NCBI GenBank assembly: GCA_027924585.1
Contig: BSBM01000442.1
Span: 4,340,001 to 4,404,000, forward strand
Reading direction: 5' to 3'
DNA from: Larix kaempferi
Taxonomy: Eukaryota > Streptophyta > Pinopsida > Pinales > Pinaceae
Length of the DNA stretch: 64,000 nt
Shown: in pieces, positions 21,096 through 33,896 of the stretch
Layout of the letters: each line of letters starts with the position of its first letter
How positions within the stretch are numbered: position 1 is the first letter of the stretch
Position numbers and translations under genes: made by a program
Notes under the pieces: generated by a model
The model's input: the letters and a program-made list of their open reading frames with translations, nothing else
Database searches by the model: none
Told to the model about the DNA's origin: nothing

Positions 21096-22099
21096 TAAAG
21101 AAAACTGAACTCTAAAGGTACAATCCTCTCTAATTATGTATGAAAATCATGAAAGCATTCAAACTCTTAAAACAAAATGTAACTAATTAAAGTTTGTTTC
21201 AATTTTGTGGAAAGAAATTGCTCTCAGATTATCTTAATGTGTGATGTTTGAAGTGTTTTTATCAAATACAAATGTGTGAATGGTACTTTAAGTCCTACAA
21301 CTTCAAGGATACCTCAAATTACTCCAAACTTCCCAAGTCTTGTAAAAATTCTGCAATTTTTTTTTCTTTTTAATCAAAAATTAAAGATTGGAATCCAAAA
21401 AATAAACAAAACTTTTTAAAGTTTGTTCAAAGACATAGAACTCCAAATATATCCCAAGCTAATCAAAATTTTTCAAACTTTAATCCAAATTGTGCAAATT
21501 TATGCGAACTTGTTTGAACCCTACTTAAAACTTTTGCATTCTATTTTTTGTTTTTAAGGGCAAAATTGATATTTGAAAAATAATTTTTGACCCTACTATG
21601 CCAAAATTTTCGAACTTTAATCCAACAATAAATATTTGGTTCTAAACCATACACAATTTTTAATCCACCAACTAGCAAAAATTTTGCAGAAATTTTAATT
21701 CTTTTTAATCTAAAGAATTTTTTTTTATCCCTTTCAAAACTTTTCAAAAGGAAACGTATGATGTTAAAAGTGTTGTTGAACAATTTTTTTAAAATCAAAT
21801 TATATGAACTCTTTCGAACTTTGCAAAATAAGAAATAGAAACTTTTAAGCAGGTTTCAACAATGCAAAAGCTAATGTGATATTATCATCAACGTTAGAGC
21901 TCAAGTTCAACTCTTATGCCAACTCAGCATGGTTGTGGTGACACGTTACTTTACTAAACTCATATTGAGGTTCAACATGTTCCTCTACTCACAATTCGGT
22001 TTCAACACGTTTTATGCAGAATTGCAACCAGCGTCCACATGCTACTTTTCAATGAAATATACACATCGGCTTCTCAACAACATTTGATGCTGGAAATAA

Positions 22100-23620
22100 A
22101 CTAGCAGGAAAACGAATTGGCATCAAGCACAGAGGTGGAATCATAATACACCGGGGTTTAAGCTTTGAAAAGCTGAATGCGCAGAGGTAAACACGCCAGG
22201 TTTGAAGAGCTTGGAGTCAAGAGCATGCAATTTAAAGGCTGAGAGCTGGCAGTTAATTTAACACTCACGCTGAGCTGGGAGATCTCACAAGATCAAGATC
22301 GTTAAGAGCCTTCACGCAAAGCCTCTATGTTGAGTTTGAATGTTTCAATCTGAGGTATGAAAGCTTCAAAGTCTGAGATCTTTCAACATATTGCAGAGTT
22401 TCAAGAACACACAGAGGTCATCTACATGCAAAAATTCAATTTTTCCAAAATCTTTAATGTTTTCAAAATCCTTCAATGCAGAGTTTCAAAGGCTTTCGCC
22501 CAAGGATTTAAAGATATATTTGAAGAAATATTAAGGAAGAGATTAAAGCAATCTTCCAATCTGAGATGCCTGAAGAGCTACACACAATCCGTTTTCCAGA
22601 AAACACGCAGAGGTTAAACTCGTGACAAATTTATAATGGCAAAGTTTGCAGCCAAAGGTGGAAGGCAAAGTTATAGAGGGCTATTACGCAGGGTTCACTG
22701 AGGGTAAGCCCACGCAATAGGGGTTCACACAGAGATAAGAGCTCAGAGTAGGAATGGGTTCAGAAGTCGCAATGGTGAATATAGAGTTGTAAAGCTTTCA
22801 CACATCTGGAAAATCGACTTAAAGAAGTGATGGATCTTGGAGTTTGCATTCTTTGAAGGAAGAGACTTCGAAAGTTTAAAGAAACACGCTGGTGTACACA
22901 CATTTAAATGCTGGGATGATATCCTTCAGTGCTATGGTTCACAGCTTCTATTGAATCAACGGATCAATGCAACATAGTTAGAAATCGTGGCAGGGGTTCT
23001 ATCTTGGCAATGCTTTCCGGCAGAGATGTAATGTTTAACCGAGATGAAATGTGTAAGAACCAAAACACAGAGATCAAAAACTTAGAAAGTTAATGTTTCC
23101 AAAATCTGTAATGTTTTAAAAAATACTTCAATGTGTAGATTCAAGAGTTTTTAGGACTGAGGTTTGAAGCTTCAAGAAGCTTAAAATGCAGAGCTAAAAA
23201 CGTTGGTAAAAAGTTTTACAGAAAACAAAACAGAGGTCGACTCCCTTGAAATATTTTAACGCAACAAAAGATTAAACTGGAGTTTGAATTCTCTAAAGAT
23301 TGAGACAGAGTTCAACGTAGAAACAAGGAGAAATTCATGCTTTAACTTCTTTGCAATTTAATTTTTAAGGTAGAGTTTGTAACAACATCATTTAGATCTT
23401 TCAAACTGTAGATTGTAGCAGGTTTGGACAGAAAGTGCAGAGGTGTTACAACCTGTAAGATATACAGGGTAAAATTTAAAGAAACCTCTCAAATTTGTAA
23501 AGATTTAAAGCAGAGTTTCAAACATTTGAGGAATGATCATGTCGAGATGGAAGCTTTGAAACATTCAACACATCTTTTAAGATTAAAACAGAGTTTGAAC
23601 ACCACAATTCCAGGCACACA
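22100..23620. repeat. Dispersed CACRCAGAGGT-like motif field in the leader
   Basis: Variants of CACGCAGAGGT or CACACAGAG occur about a dozen times (near 22123, 22178, 22402, 22605, 22730, 23020, 23066, 23188, 23232, 23436 and 23508) with spacing from 50 to 250 bp, often beside AGAGTTT. It looks like a decayed array with no fixed period. Confidence 0.55.
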
Positions 23621-23843
23621 CTAATTAAAAAATCAAGAAACTCATATTTGAATATAAATTGAGCTAGTTTGATGAATTAGATGTGTATTTAAGTTGATCT
23701 TGAGCTGTTTTAAGCTGAATCTGAAGTGCTATTAATGATCTTTGATATACAAAGGAGCAGATCTGAAGGAAGACCACCTAAAAACTTGAAGAAAATTCAG
23801 GAAAAATCAAGAAAATTCAACAAGCCAATTATGGTCGCTAATC

Positions 23844-24513
23844 TGATAACAATGTTTAGTGCAGGGACATGTCTACACTAGTTTGACTATTTTTCTAAGA
23901 GCTGGTGAGTCTCTACGTCAGCATTATGAAAATATTATCACAAGTTTCCAAAGATCTAGATTCATTAATCAAAACTCATTAAGATCTAAAGACTATTAAG
24001 AATTAAATTCATGCATGATAAGCTAAATTCAAACTCATAGATGGTAGAAACTTGAATCTATTCATAGTAGAACAATGGAGAGATTACCATGGCATTAGAT
24101 ATGCATCCTTCCTCCATTGACATGAGCTTCCCTTCCTTCACCCTTGCTTTTGAATAATTTAAGCTCTTTCTCCTCCTTCAGAATCTTTACAACATTCCTT
24201 TGATCTTCCTTTGTGTGTCTTTACCATGCCCCAATGCCTTTTTTACATAGCATTGGGAAGTGTGCCTTAGGTTTCTCTTTTGAGTGTGGGATAATCCATT
24301 TTAGATTATTTTAACTTGAAAACCCACTTTTCATAGTTTTTAGGCTTTTTGCACCATTTGGAATGATTTTAAGCACAATTAATGCATTTTAATGCATTTC
24401 TCAGAGAGGATTCATCTCTGCATGAACTTGTGTCATGTCTTCCTACTACAGGTGCATGGTAAAAATGCGCTTCTTCCGTCACTTGATTAAGGGTGTTGAT
24501 TTTATTGTTAATA
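23844..24513 (-). repeat. 5' LTR of the Tat-like element
   Basis: On the plus strand it runs from TGATAACAAT to TTGTTAATA; the terminal TGTTAAC of the element strand has become TATTAAC. It aligns with 9461-10137 with a short deletion near 24085. GGATT follows at 24514-24518. It would hold the promoter and polyadenylation signals; no specific box could be singled out. Confidence 0.92.
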
Positions 24514-25483
24514 GGATTCCATCATCAACCAACAATATGATCCATTATGACATTTCAACCAAGTATGGGTGCATCATAACCAAGGACTTCAATAGGCATG
24601 CATATCAAGCTATCATGTGCTCTATACCATCATGTCTTCATCACCATACATCAAGGGTTCCACATAAGGACATCTTCAAGGTTCAAAGGGATTCAACATG
24701 TCAACCAAGACTTATTCAAGAAACTTGTGGGCTTAAGGATCATCTCCAAGGCCTTCAACATCACCAATAGGGCCTTCAGCATCGTCAACAAGGTGGCTCC
24801 AAGATCCATCCTTGTGGGTACAAGGACCTTGCCAACTAGGTACAAGGTGCTTCAAAACACAAACCAACTCTGTGTGGGCTCCAAGGCACTGCAAGTGGGA
24901 CTTGGTGGCATCAATGACAACCTATGGGGCCACTGCAAGTCCATTTTGGCATCAATGACAATTTCATCGACACATCATAGGGCCATTTTTTTCCCTTCCA
25001 TTTTGATGAAGAATCAAGGGAACATAGATAATAGAAATTCATCCATGTTTATGGCCATTGTAAAAGAACCACCACAAAAATAAATGGCTATTGTATTATT
25101 TATCAATGTCTTTGACAATATTGCAAAGTTTTTTTTTGGCCTCCCTTGATAAAGAATCAAGTAGAAATACACAATGCTAATGTATCTATGTCTATAATTG
25201 ATACCCTTCTTCCATAAAGTGAAAGTACTATTTAGATGACTACATTGAGTTGCATATGTAGAGTAGGGAAAAAATGTATATGGCATGGAACAAAAGCATA
25301 ATGCTAGAAAATAACATATCCCAATGTAATCACAGGGTGGATAATTTGCCATGTTTATCTTGCGAGAGTTGATAACCAATTCAATGTAGAACACAAGTAT
25401 GCAATGTCCAAATTCAATTCAACACACAATTACTCCATCCATTGGTATAGTATAAAGGGAAAGAGAAAATAACATTTCAACCT

Positions 25484-27300
25484 AAGCAGGAAATCTGAAA
25501 TTTCACCTAAAGGAAGAGAACATAAAATGCATAAATATTGGTGCACAGATACCAACCAAATAGAACAAGTTCATAAATGCTAACACATACACTAGTTATG
25601 TCAACTAGAAACAAGTTAAGTGCAATTCTTTTGGCCTAGTCTTACCTTAAGAACCTCAAAGAACTCGCATGAACTCCAAGAATTAGACTAATCATATGCC
25701 AATCATGCAATTATCTCATCAAACAAAACATCATAAAACCAACTAACATTTCCTAATCCAAAGACAAGAAATGATGAATTATGTAGTCAACTTAGTAGCG
25801 AAGCCACGAAAGATTGAAATACAAATTGAATTTCGTAGATGAATGTTGCAAACACAACACCAACATAAATAGATTGGCATAAGAGCAACATAAATATATT
25901 GACATTGCAGTGAAGAAAAGAGACCCAAAAGTGAAACTTATAGCCATCAACCCACTTGGAACATATGTCCATGCAATCTAGATAGACTGAAATGAAAAAG
26001 ATCACATGACTATAGAACATCAGTGAGAGGACATCAACAAACCCTAGAGTGTGCATAGTTCAACTTATCATTGCAATAGAGGAAGAAAAATGTTTCTTTG
26101 GACTTTGAATGGACAAGACAAAATGACTTCAAAATAGTAGCTTGCAATAGCCTACACACCACTGTTCAAAATAAACAACTCTATCCCCAAAGTCTATAAA
26201 GTTAATGCACTATGCAATCACTCAATGCATTACCAAATAACCAATAGAAGACAAATCAACATTTCAACCTAAAAAGGTCTATGCAATCTCAGATGAAGGA
26301 AGATCCCAGAAAGAGAAAAAATATTTTTGCAAACATCTCAACACAAGGAAAAAAGAAATCCACAAATGCCAATGCATATACTAGTTACTTCAACCACCCA
26401 CATATCCACTACAATTTTGCAATTCTGGCACAATCTAATTATCTGAAAGACCATGTATCAACTATAGACCATAGACTAGTCACATGTCAACTCTGCATCA
26501 ATGCAAGGCAATGAGGATGCTGCAAAAGAAGCTACCATAGAAAAGAGAAAAGAATCGATCAATATTACAATTAACCTAGCAACAAAGTTGGATCATGGGA
26601 AGACAACTAGTAGGAAAAATTGAACAAAGCCACCACAAAAAGAGCATTGGCAATCCCAACATCTAACTGGGGGAAGTAAGTGTACAGAATCAAGTTTGAA
26701 AGTCTATTTTAAAGAAGACCACATAGAGTGCAAGCAGAGAATCTTGCAAAAAACCTAAGCTAAAGCAGAAGTTATAGAAAGCTTCACCAAGAGACTGGTT
26801 AATAGCAAACATTAACATGTAAATAACATAAATTCTTTGTTAAATGATTGTATTCTATTTTTTTGATAAATGAATATGAAATTTCATAATATATGAAATT
26901 TATAAATTACACAAAGTAAACTGTAGCTACAATTATAAATTTTCAATTGCAAATAGTACTAAATTGAAACTATTGTTTTCTCAATTTAGAAATTGCACAG
27001 AGTAAACTGCAACTACAAGTTATCAATTTTCAATTGCAAATAGCACTAAACTGCAATTATTGTTCTCTTACAATTTTTTTGGTTGGAACTTATTCACTTC
27101 AAGATAAAAGAAAATTGCATTGAACTTTGCCTCAATTATAAACCACATACTAGTGTCATGTGAATTGTACAACAATTCAAGCAAACGAAACGTCACTTAT
27201 GCCACTTGAAGAGACTTGTTGATTGTGCACCAATGGCATGTCAATTGTGTAGTAATATAGGAAAAGAAAACATTACTAATGCCATTGAAGCAACCAAATT
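25484..27300. repeat. Degenerate long-period repeats
   Basis: The order ACATTTCAACCTAA, then CATAYACTAGTTAYKTCAAC, then an ACTAGTCA-CATGTCAA-type block occurs near 25484-25700 and again near 26256-26500, about 780 bp apart. Further copies of the last block lie near 27150 and 27235. Similarity is low and boundaries are unclear. Confidence 0.4.
26904..27075. repeat. 86-bp tandem duplication
   Basis: AAATTACACAAAGTAAACTG begins at 26904 and AAATTGCACAGAGTAAACTG at 26990. The two units match through TTTTCAATTGCAAATAG and ATTGTTYTCT. Confidence 0.85.
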
Positions 27301-28737
27301 TCCTTACAAGAAGATAACTAGCAAAATATTAAAACCTAAACGAGGGACAATGCATAGAGTCAAGAACCTATATACAAGAAAAAGAAAACATTGAACTCAA
27401 TTCTGCCAAATAATCCCTTTCCCAAGTCTGTAGTAAAGAATAATGCATGAAATGAAATAAGATATCTCAAGAGAAAGCCTAATATGAATGAATAATTACA
27501 CAATGCTTCATCGAACAAATTCATAACAATGAACTGCTTTCAAACCCTAGGAGGATATTGCATAGACATGGGGAATGCAAAGCACATGTTACAAGAAAGG
27601 AAACACCTCTGGACCCAACAAAATACAACAAGGGATGGGAAATTAATAAAAGCGAAAGTTACAACTTATAACTTGTTGTGCCATTGTTCTCTGTATTCAG
27701 TCAAATGCAATGCCATGATGTGACTGATGGAGTCCCCATTTTGTGGTGCGTCATGCACCAGTCAATTTATGAATGGAAATCACCTTCAGATTTGGTAACA
27801 TTATTTTCCATGAGAACCTCTTACTTTCAAACAAGATAAATTTCCATGATAATAGAGCCAAACCACAAGAAACAGTGGCAGAAGCATTGTATCCCAAAAC
27901 AAACATTTTAAAAGAAAAAAATTTACATACTACGGCTAAATGCAAATAGGGTAAATTCAACCAGCCACCATAAATGCACACACAAGCTAAATTCAAAAAG
28001 GGTAAATGCTAAATTCTCATAAATTACATGCTAAATTCCTAACCAATTACAAACATATAAGCCACAAAAAAGACTATGTTGCAATGGAAATTCATAAACC
28101 CTTCCATGGGAAATATTTTCCATACCTCCACAATGAAACCACCTCTAGATGCACTATAATAGAACTATCCAAGACCATCTTTCTCACAAGAAATTGTAGC
28201 TCCACATTCACTAGTTTGCAGAATCCACTGAACCAAGCCACCACTTGGAACACAGACCACAAACCAAAACCAACGAACAACAACAACACAATGTCGACAA
28301 AAACGAGAAAAATAACTATTCTCCCAGAACCATACACACAAGATCGCATTAAACCCCTCATCCTTTGACGATTAAATCTAGAAACTCATGAAATCACCAC
28401 CATTAAACCTCTATCCCGGCTCTTGATTGACAGAACATAACAAACACAACATGCCCACAGGCTCAAATGCCATCCGACCGGAGCCCACATACCAAGACTG
28501 GGCTCACAGTACTCTGCAGAAATGGCTCCAACCCAACAACACTTAATCTTGGTGTACATTGCAATCCAAGGTACACGACGACTAATTCAATAACGGGACA
28601 AATATCGAGCGTAACCGTTGCTCAAAATTTCGAGGTGTTCTTATCAAAGTTTAACTTTGTAAAACTTTGCAAATTCAAAAATGAGGTTGGCATGGATCAA
28701 CTAATAGCTACAAATACATCACACGATGTGACATAAT

Positions 28738-28751
28738 AATTATGCAGAATT
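28738..28751. repeat. LINE target-site duplication, left copy
   Basis: AATTATGCAGAATT, identical to 35294-35307 on the other side of the LINE. Confidence 0.88.
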
Positions 28752-29010
28752 CTGAAGGGATAATATTGATGAGATGAGATTTTTCCCATACTAAAAAAAA
28801 ATGACTGTGGGAAGGATCGTGGACCTCGATGTTTGAAGAGAAGTCTAAACTGACAGGCATCTCTAGTTGCGTACCCTGGCCTCGACCCTTGAGTGTGGCA
28901 TCTGGTGGTGGTGGAGTGGACCTGCTCGGCTAAGCCCTGGAGTTGAAACAGTACATAACCATGCCCTAATTAATCTCGCAGGCATTTGAGAGTGTATTAG
29001 GGGTTGGTGT

Positions 29011-30312
29011 GTGGCCATGGGGACCAGTGACGGTGGAACTCCACCCCCTCCCCCTGAAACCGATAAAGAAGCCTTCAAGAAACTGATCTATGCCGATTGG
29101 AAAAAGTCAAGGCCCCTCCCGGTCCCTAAATTTGTTAAAAAACTGGATGAGATACCAACGATAGCACTACCTCCGGATCAACCCATGAAAGTGGCCATTT
29201 CCCTGGCAGATCGAGCTCTGGTGGGACAGTTCTCTGGACTTTGGCCTTCACCATGAATGATGGACAACTGGATTCAAAAAAATTGGAGGCCAATAATCTC
29301 TGCCAGTGTAACTTGCTATGTAGTAGGCAGAGGATTCTTCCTATTTGAATTTATATCAAAAGATGATAGGGACCTGATCTTCATAAGTGGCCCATACTTC
29401 ATGGGACCACAAGGTCTATACTTAAACAGATGGACGCTGGATTTGGATCTGGATCTAGATGTACCCACAACAATCCCTGTATCGGTACGATTGCCCAACC
29501 TTCCGATCCATTGCTGGAATTTGACATCTCTAAAATCTACATGGAATGGATTAGGGAAATACATAGATCAGATAGACCCTAAGGGTCAGTACTCTTGTGC
29601 CCGGATCTGCATGGAAGTGGATTTAGAAGTGGGTCTACCTGAAGCCATCAAAATCACCGTTGGAGAATGGCATCATTACCAAAAGCTGGACTACGAACAA
29701 CTGCCTTTCAAATGTAGAAGCTACCATGAACATAGACACTTCCAAAAGAATTGCCCACAGGCTCAGGCAAGTCAAGAAAAAGAGGCAGAGGAAGGTTGGA
29801 AACCAACAAAAAGAACAAAGTTTAATCCAAAAAATCATCTAAAAAAAAATGGCATCACGCCTAACATGACCATATCCAAACCTGGAAAGGAACTGGAACC
29901 TCCAAAGAACAAACTAGCAACAGGGAACAACTTTGCAGCATTAGGAATCCAAGAACGGGAGGCCAGGGATCTCGATGAACCCACAGGAAAAGGTATAAAG
30001 TAGGAAGATGCAGAAATCCAAGCAAACAAGGAAACAACACCCTCTCAGGAGCAAGACGATAAAGGAGACATCCTTGAACCAGACTTTGAGGAAGAAGATT
30101 CGGAAAAAGAGGAAGGAGAAATAAAAACACATCAAAATACCAGTCAGCAAGGTACCCGGGGAAGGAAATATGCAAAAGAAATAAGAGAAAAGTCCACCTA
30201 CAAAGAGAAGCTCCAGGGCTCCCAACCGACACTGGAAAAAATGCTAAACACTCGCAGTACAAGACATCATGGGAACCCTTCCAAAGGGGCCACTACCAAC
30301 CCCAAAAAGTGA
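29011..30312 (+). pseudogene. LINE ORF1 (DUF4283-like, zinc knuckle)
   Basis: ORF1 makes the RNA-binding protein of the LINE particle. The start is at 29011 (MAMGTSDGGTPPPPPE). An in-frame TGA at 29254 splits it, and the frame resumes directly with MMDNWIQKNWRP. The DUF4283-type region spans about residues 80-220 (GRGFFLFEFISKDDRDLIF, SGPYFMGPQGLYLNRW, RLPNLPIHCWN). A zinc knuckle follows as CRSYHEHRHFQKNC, in which the second cysteine of the usual C-x2-C-x4-H-x4-C has become tyrosine. A second stop at 30001 precedes an acidic, glutamate-rich tail that ends at TGA 30310-30312, three bases before the ORF2 start. This compact ORF1-ORF2 spacing is usual for plant L1. Confidence 0.85.
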
Positions 30313-30315
30313 GCA

Positions 30316-31298
30316 ATGAAAGTAGTCTCTTGGAATTGTAGGGGGGTAGGAAGCAACACTAAGGAAGAATCGATGAAAGACCTTCTTCAAACCACTAGCT
30401 CGGATATTCTACTAATCCAGGAGACTAAAATGCAGGAACTAGCCTTCCTCTAAGCTTGTGGAAAATCTTGGAAAAACGGACATGGAATTGCGGTCAGTGC
30501 TAGAGGGGCTTCCGGTGGACTAGGCACCTTGTGGGACAAAGGCAAGTTTGATCTTCTGGCCTCCGACATATGCACTCACTGGATTTACACTAAACTTTCC
30601 CACAAGGAATCAGATCTCCAGATCTTCCTGTTCAACATTTATGCCCCGAAACTTATATCTGAAAAAAAAGACTACTGGAACCTCATTCAAGATTACTTAG
30701 AACTCACCATTTGGAGAATATAGTCTTAGTTGGAGATCTAAATGTCACCCTGTCCCTCGACGAAAAAAGGGGGGGGTCCATTGTAAGAGATCAATTCATG
30801 GAAATGGTGGAAGATCTCATCCAAGAATGGGAACTAGAGGACATTAAGCCCACCAAAGGTAAATTCACCTGGACAAATAAGAGAAAAGGGCCCGGTCACA
30901 TTGCGTCCAGATTGGATAGATTCCTTATCCACAGCTCCTTCCTCCTCCTTGGATTGGATATTTACTCCAAAATCCTCCCCTTCAACGCCTCTAATCACAA
31001 GCCTATCCTGCTTGAAGTCTCTCGAAATAAAAATCTAGGACCAATCCTGTTTAGGTTCAGCCCGTCTTGGATCCAGAAGGAAGGATTCCAAGAAATCATC
31101 AGAAATTGGACTAGACCAGTTATAGGATCACCCTTCTATGTTTGGGAAGAAAAGCTGAGACGACTAACAAAATATTTAAAGAGCTGGGCCAAAAAAATCA
31201 AAACCCCATCTCATAACAGGATGGAAGTACAAAATCAATTAGAAAATCACCAAATTCTGCTGGAAGAAATCCCAACTACAAGTGAAAACTTGGAATAG
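30316..31298 (+). pseudogene. LINE ORF2, endonuclease domain
   Basis: ORF2 begins MKVVSWNCRGVGSN at 30316. The AP-endonuclease-like domain shows ILLIQETKM (metal-binding Glu), GASGGLGTLWD, FNIYAPK, VLVGDLNVTL (active-site D-x-N), SRLDRFLI and ASNHKPILLE (the S-D-H block with N in place of D). It nicks target DNA to prime reverse transcription. A TAA near 30452 and a frameshift near 30710 break the frame; the second part runs 30711-31298 and ends in a stop before the RT domain. The D-to-N change in the last block would impair catalysis. Confidence 0.88.
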
Positions 31299-32700
31299 GA
31301 ATTGGAACTCCATAAAAAACTCCACGCTGCATGCAGAGAGGAGGAAGACTACTGGAGGAAGAAGTCTAGAAGCATATGGGTTCATGTTGGAGATAAGAAT
31401 ACTAGCTACTTCCACAAGCAAGCTGAAGCAAGGAAGCAACACAATATGGTCAAAGAAATACATACCCAAGATCAGATAATCAACGACTTCATCGAAATCA
31501 AATAGGCTGCTCATAACCACTTCAAAGAGTTGTACTCAGAAAATTATCATGATCATGATGAAAGGAACAAGAAGATCATCGAATTGGTTCCAACAATAGT
31601 CACGCAGGACATCAATCAAAAGCTCACTGCACCTGTAACCATAAAAGAAATAAAAAAAGCTCTAGATAACATGGAACTAGATAAAGCTCCCTGCCCGGAT
31701 GGCTTCACTGCCATGTTTATAAAATCCTGCTGGAAAACAATTAAAAAAGACCTACACAGAATGGCATTAAAATCTCAAAATTGTCAAAAGATTGGTGGGA
31801 GCACTAATTCTGCATTTTTAGCTCTGATCCCCAAAGAAAAAGGAGCCACCTCCTTTGATCGCTACCGTCCCATATCGCTGTGTAACATCATATATAAGAT
31901 CATCACTAACCGAATCAAATAAATTCTCCCTACCATCATCCCTGAGAATCAAAGGGGGTTCATCAAAGGAAGAAACATTGCTGATAATATCATTCTCATC
32001 CAAGAAGCGATCCATTACAGTATTCATCGAAAGGAAAAAGGTATGATTGTTAAACTTGATTTAGCAAATGCATTTGACAAAGTCCGTCATGAATTCTTGT
32101 TTCAGGTAATGCTCCAATTTGGATTTGTCCTGGAGTTCATCAACTGGGTGAAGGCATGCATAGGCTCCCTGTGGATAGCCTCGTTGATCAATGGGCATGG
32201 TGCTAAATTCTTCCAAGCCACCAGAGGGCTGTGCCAAGGTTGCCCGATGTTGCCTCTTATGTACGCTATTCAACTTTTGTCCTTAGTTTCCAGTTAGAGC
32301 ATTGTCGAATTCAAGAAGAGCTACAGGGAATTAGAATAGCTCGTGGGGTCAAGGAGATAAACCATGCCCAGTTCGTTGATGATACACTGCTGTTGGGAGG
32401 AGCCACACTATAAATGCCAGAAGAATTAAAAGGGAGCTTGACATCTACAAGAAAGCTTCCGAAAGCCAAATAAATTACAGGAAAAGCCGAATTTATGGGT
32501 GGAACTGCACCAACATTGAAATGACTGGAATATCTAGGATACTAGAAATGGATGGGAAATTCAACTAGAATTCCTTTAAATACCTTGGAATCCCCATCCC
32601 TATAGCTAATTTAAATTCCAATCACTGGATCCCTCTCCTCGACAAACTTAAAAACAAAATCAACAACTAGGGAGCAAATTGGCTTAACAACGCTGGGAAG
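31299..32700 (+). pseudogene. LINE ORF2, reverse transcriptase domain
   Basis: After a charged connector (EEEDYWRKKSRSIWVHVGDK, where plants usually have R-x-x-W-L-x-x-G-D-x-N-T-x-x-F-H; the following residues do read NTSYFH), RT motifs appear in order: DKAPCPDGFTAMFIKSCW, SFDRYRPISLCNIIYKII, NQRGFIKGRNIADNI, VKLDLANAFDKVRHEF (first catalytic Asp), TRGLCQGCPM (usually G-x-x-Q-G-x-P-L-S-P) and AQFVDDTLLLGG (F-V-D-D active site, near 32370). It copies LINE RNA at the nicked target. Stops follow NRIK (31921) and GATL (about 32411), and the frame changes near 32290. The catalytic aspartates are retained. Confidence 0.9.
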
Positions 32701-33890
32701 ATGGTCCTGATAAAGTCAGTCTTGAGTAGCACTCCTAATTTTCAAAACTCTCTCCTTCTGGCCCCAATCGGGTTCATCAACAAGTTGGAGGAAATCCTCA
32801 AAAATTTCTTATGGAAGGGAGGTAAAAAAAATGAAAACAAAATGCACCTAGTCAGCTGGGGAAAAGTTACCAAGCCAATTTTAGAAGGTGGCCCCCATAT
32901 CAGGGACATTAGAGACCATAATTCAGCTCTCGGGGCAAAGCTGCTCTGGAAACTAGTAACTGGAAACTTAACATGGAGCAAGCATTCTCTTTGTAAAAAA
33001 TACTACACAGGAGCGTGCATAACCTGCCTCGATAGAACTCTGAAGGTAAAGAAAGGATCTCCGATCTTTAACATCTGCCAGAAAGCCAATGAGTTCTTTC
33101 AACCTCTCTTAAGATGGATCTCGGGAAATGGCAAAAAAATACATATTTGGGAAGATTCTATCCTTGGAGGCATTACGCTGGACTTTATCTCAAACAACTC
33201 CAGACTTAAAAATCATTACAAAATGCTAAATATCACCTCTCTTTGGGATATATCCGAATGGAATGAGGACAGAGCCAAAACCTGGAAGAATTGGAACCTC
33301 CTTGATTGCCCAAACCGCCTGGTCAATGAAGAAAGAATTATGATATCCTACCTTCATGGGAAGTCCCCTGTTGCAGCCAAGAAGAAATTTTGTGGGGATG
33401 GGGCTCAACCTCAAGTTTTTACAAAGTTGTTGATGGATACAGGCAGATTAAAGCAATTCCGAATGCCCCAGTTAACCCTATAGTCTGGAAATAAATATGG
33501 AGAGTCAAAAGTCTCCCTAAACTTGATTACTTCATTTGGACGCTGGCCCATAAAAGCATCCTTTCTAGAGAAAATATAAAAAAAAGGGGATGGGAAGGGC
33601 TAACGAGATGCCCCCTTTGTTTGACATCTGAAGAAACAACCGATCACATTCTGATCAACTGCTCTTATGCATCAAGGGTCTGGAATCACGCCCTAGGATC
33701 TTGGTCAATGTAGATTGCCATCCCTGAGAATGCTTCTATGCTTCTGAGTGAGTGGGCCTCCTTATATCCCTACTCTCTAAACAATAAATAAAGGACCAAA
33801 TCCTATTGGGCAATGCTCCCTAAATTTATTCTCTGGGAACTGTGGCTGGAAAGAAATGCCCGCACCTTCAAAAACAAGTCTTCCCAGACA
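32701..33890 (+). pseudogene. LINE ORF2, thumb/connection and zf-RVT region
   Basis: A 260-codon open piece (32701-33483) contains the post-RT segment of plant LINEs: MVLIKSVLSSTPNFQNSLL, FLWKGGKKNENKMHLVSW and GGPHIRDIRDHNSALGAKLL. After a stop, the frame continues with the zf-RVT module, a C-x2-C-x-H-C-like cluster near 33610-33690 (CPLCLTSEETTDHILINCS). Its role in target-primed reverse transcription is thought to be nucleic-acid binding. Several stops occur between 33480 and 33890. The order of blocks matches other plant L1 ORF2 proteins. Confidence 0.85.
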
Positions 33891-33896
33891 GCCTAG

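Larger units (their letters stand above)
19732..23843 (-). other. Long 5' leader of the Tat-like element
   Basis: This 4.1-kb stretch between the 5' LTR and gag has no recognisable coding domain. It contains a 104-bp tandem repeat (20790-21095) and a region with recurring CACRCAGAGGT-like words (22100-23620). The primer binding site should sit beside 23844: the element strand there reads TTAGCGACCATAATTGG after two bases. This only loosely recalls a TGGCGAC-type tRNA complement, so the primer is not identified. Confidence 0.6.
9461..24513 (-). mobile_element. Complete Ty3/gypsy retrotransposon, Tat/Ogre-like, 15 kb
   Basis: Two near-identical direct repeats of about 0.67 kb bound the element, flanked by a perfect 5-bp target duplication GGATT (9456-9460 and 24514-24518). 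The internal region reads on the minus strand, so the right-hand LTR is the 5' one. From 5' to 3' it has a 4.1-kb leader, Gag, zinc knuckle and protease, RT, RNase H, integrase, a second archaeal-type RNase H, about 2.2 kb of 3' noncoding DNA and a polypurine tract. The large size, long leader and extra RNase H point to the Tat/Ogre branch, although in described Tat elements the extra RNase H usually precedes the integrase. Stops in gag and RT make it non-autonomous. The two LTRs differ by a few bases per hundred by eye, so the insertion is not recent. Confidence 0.93.
24519..28737. other. AT-rich spacer with degenerate repeats
   Basis: No gene is supported. From 24519 to about 25020 the sequence continues the CCAAGG/TTCAAGG-rich run seen left of 9460, as expected for the uninterrupted insertion target. 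From 25430 to 27300 loosely similar stretches recur (see the repeat entries). From 27700 to 28730 I see nothing recognisable. Open frames here are under 165 codons and match no family I know. Confidence 0.55.

Noticed and set aside
24435-25083. Plus-strand frames of 111 and 161 codons considered as a host gene
   Set aside because: They begin inside the LTR or in degenerate repeats and show no domain.
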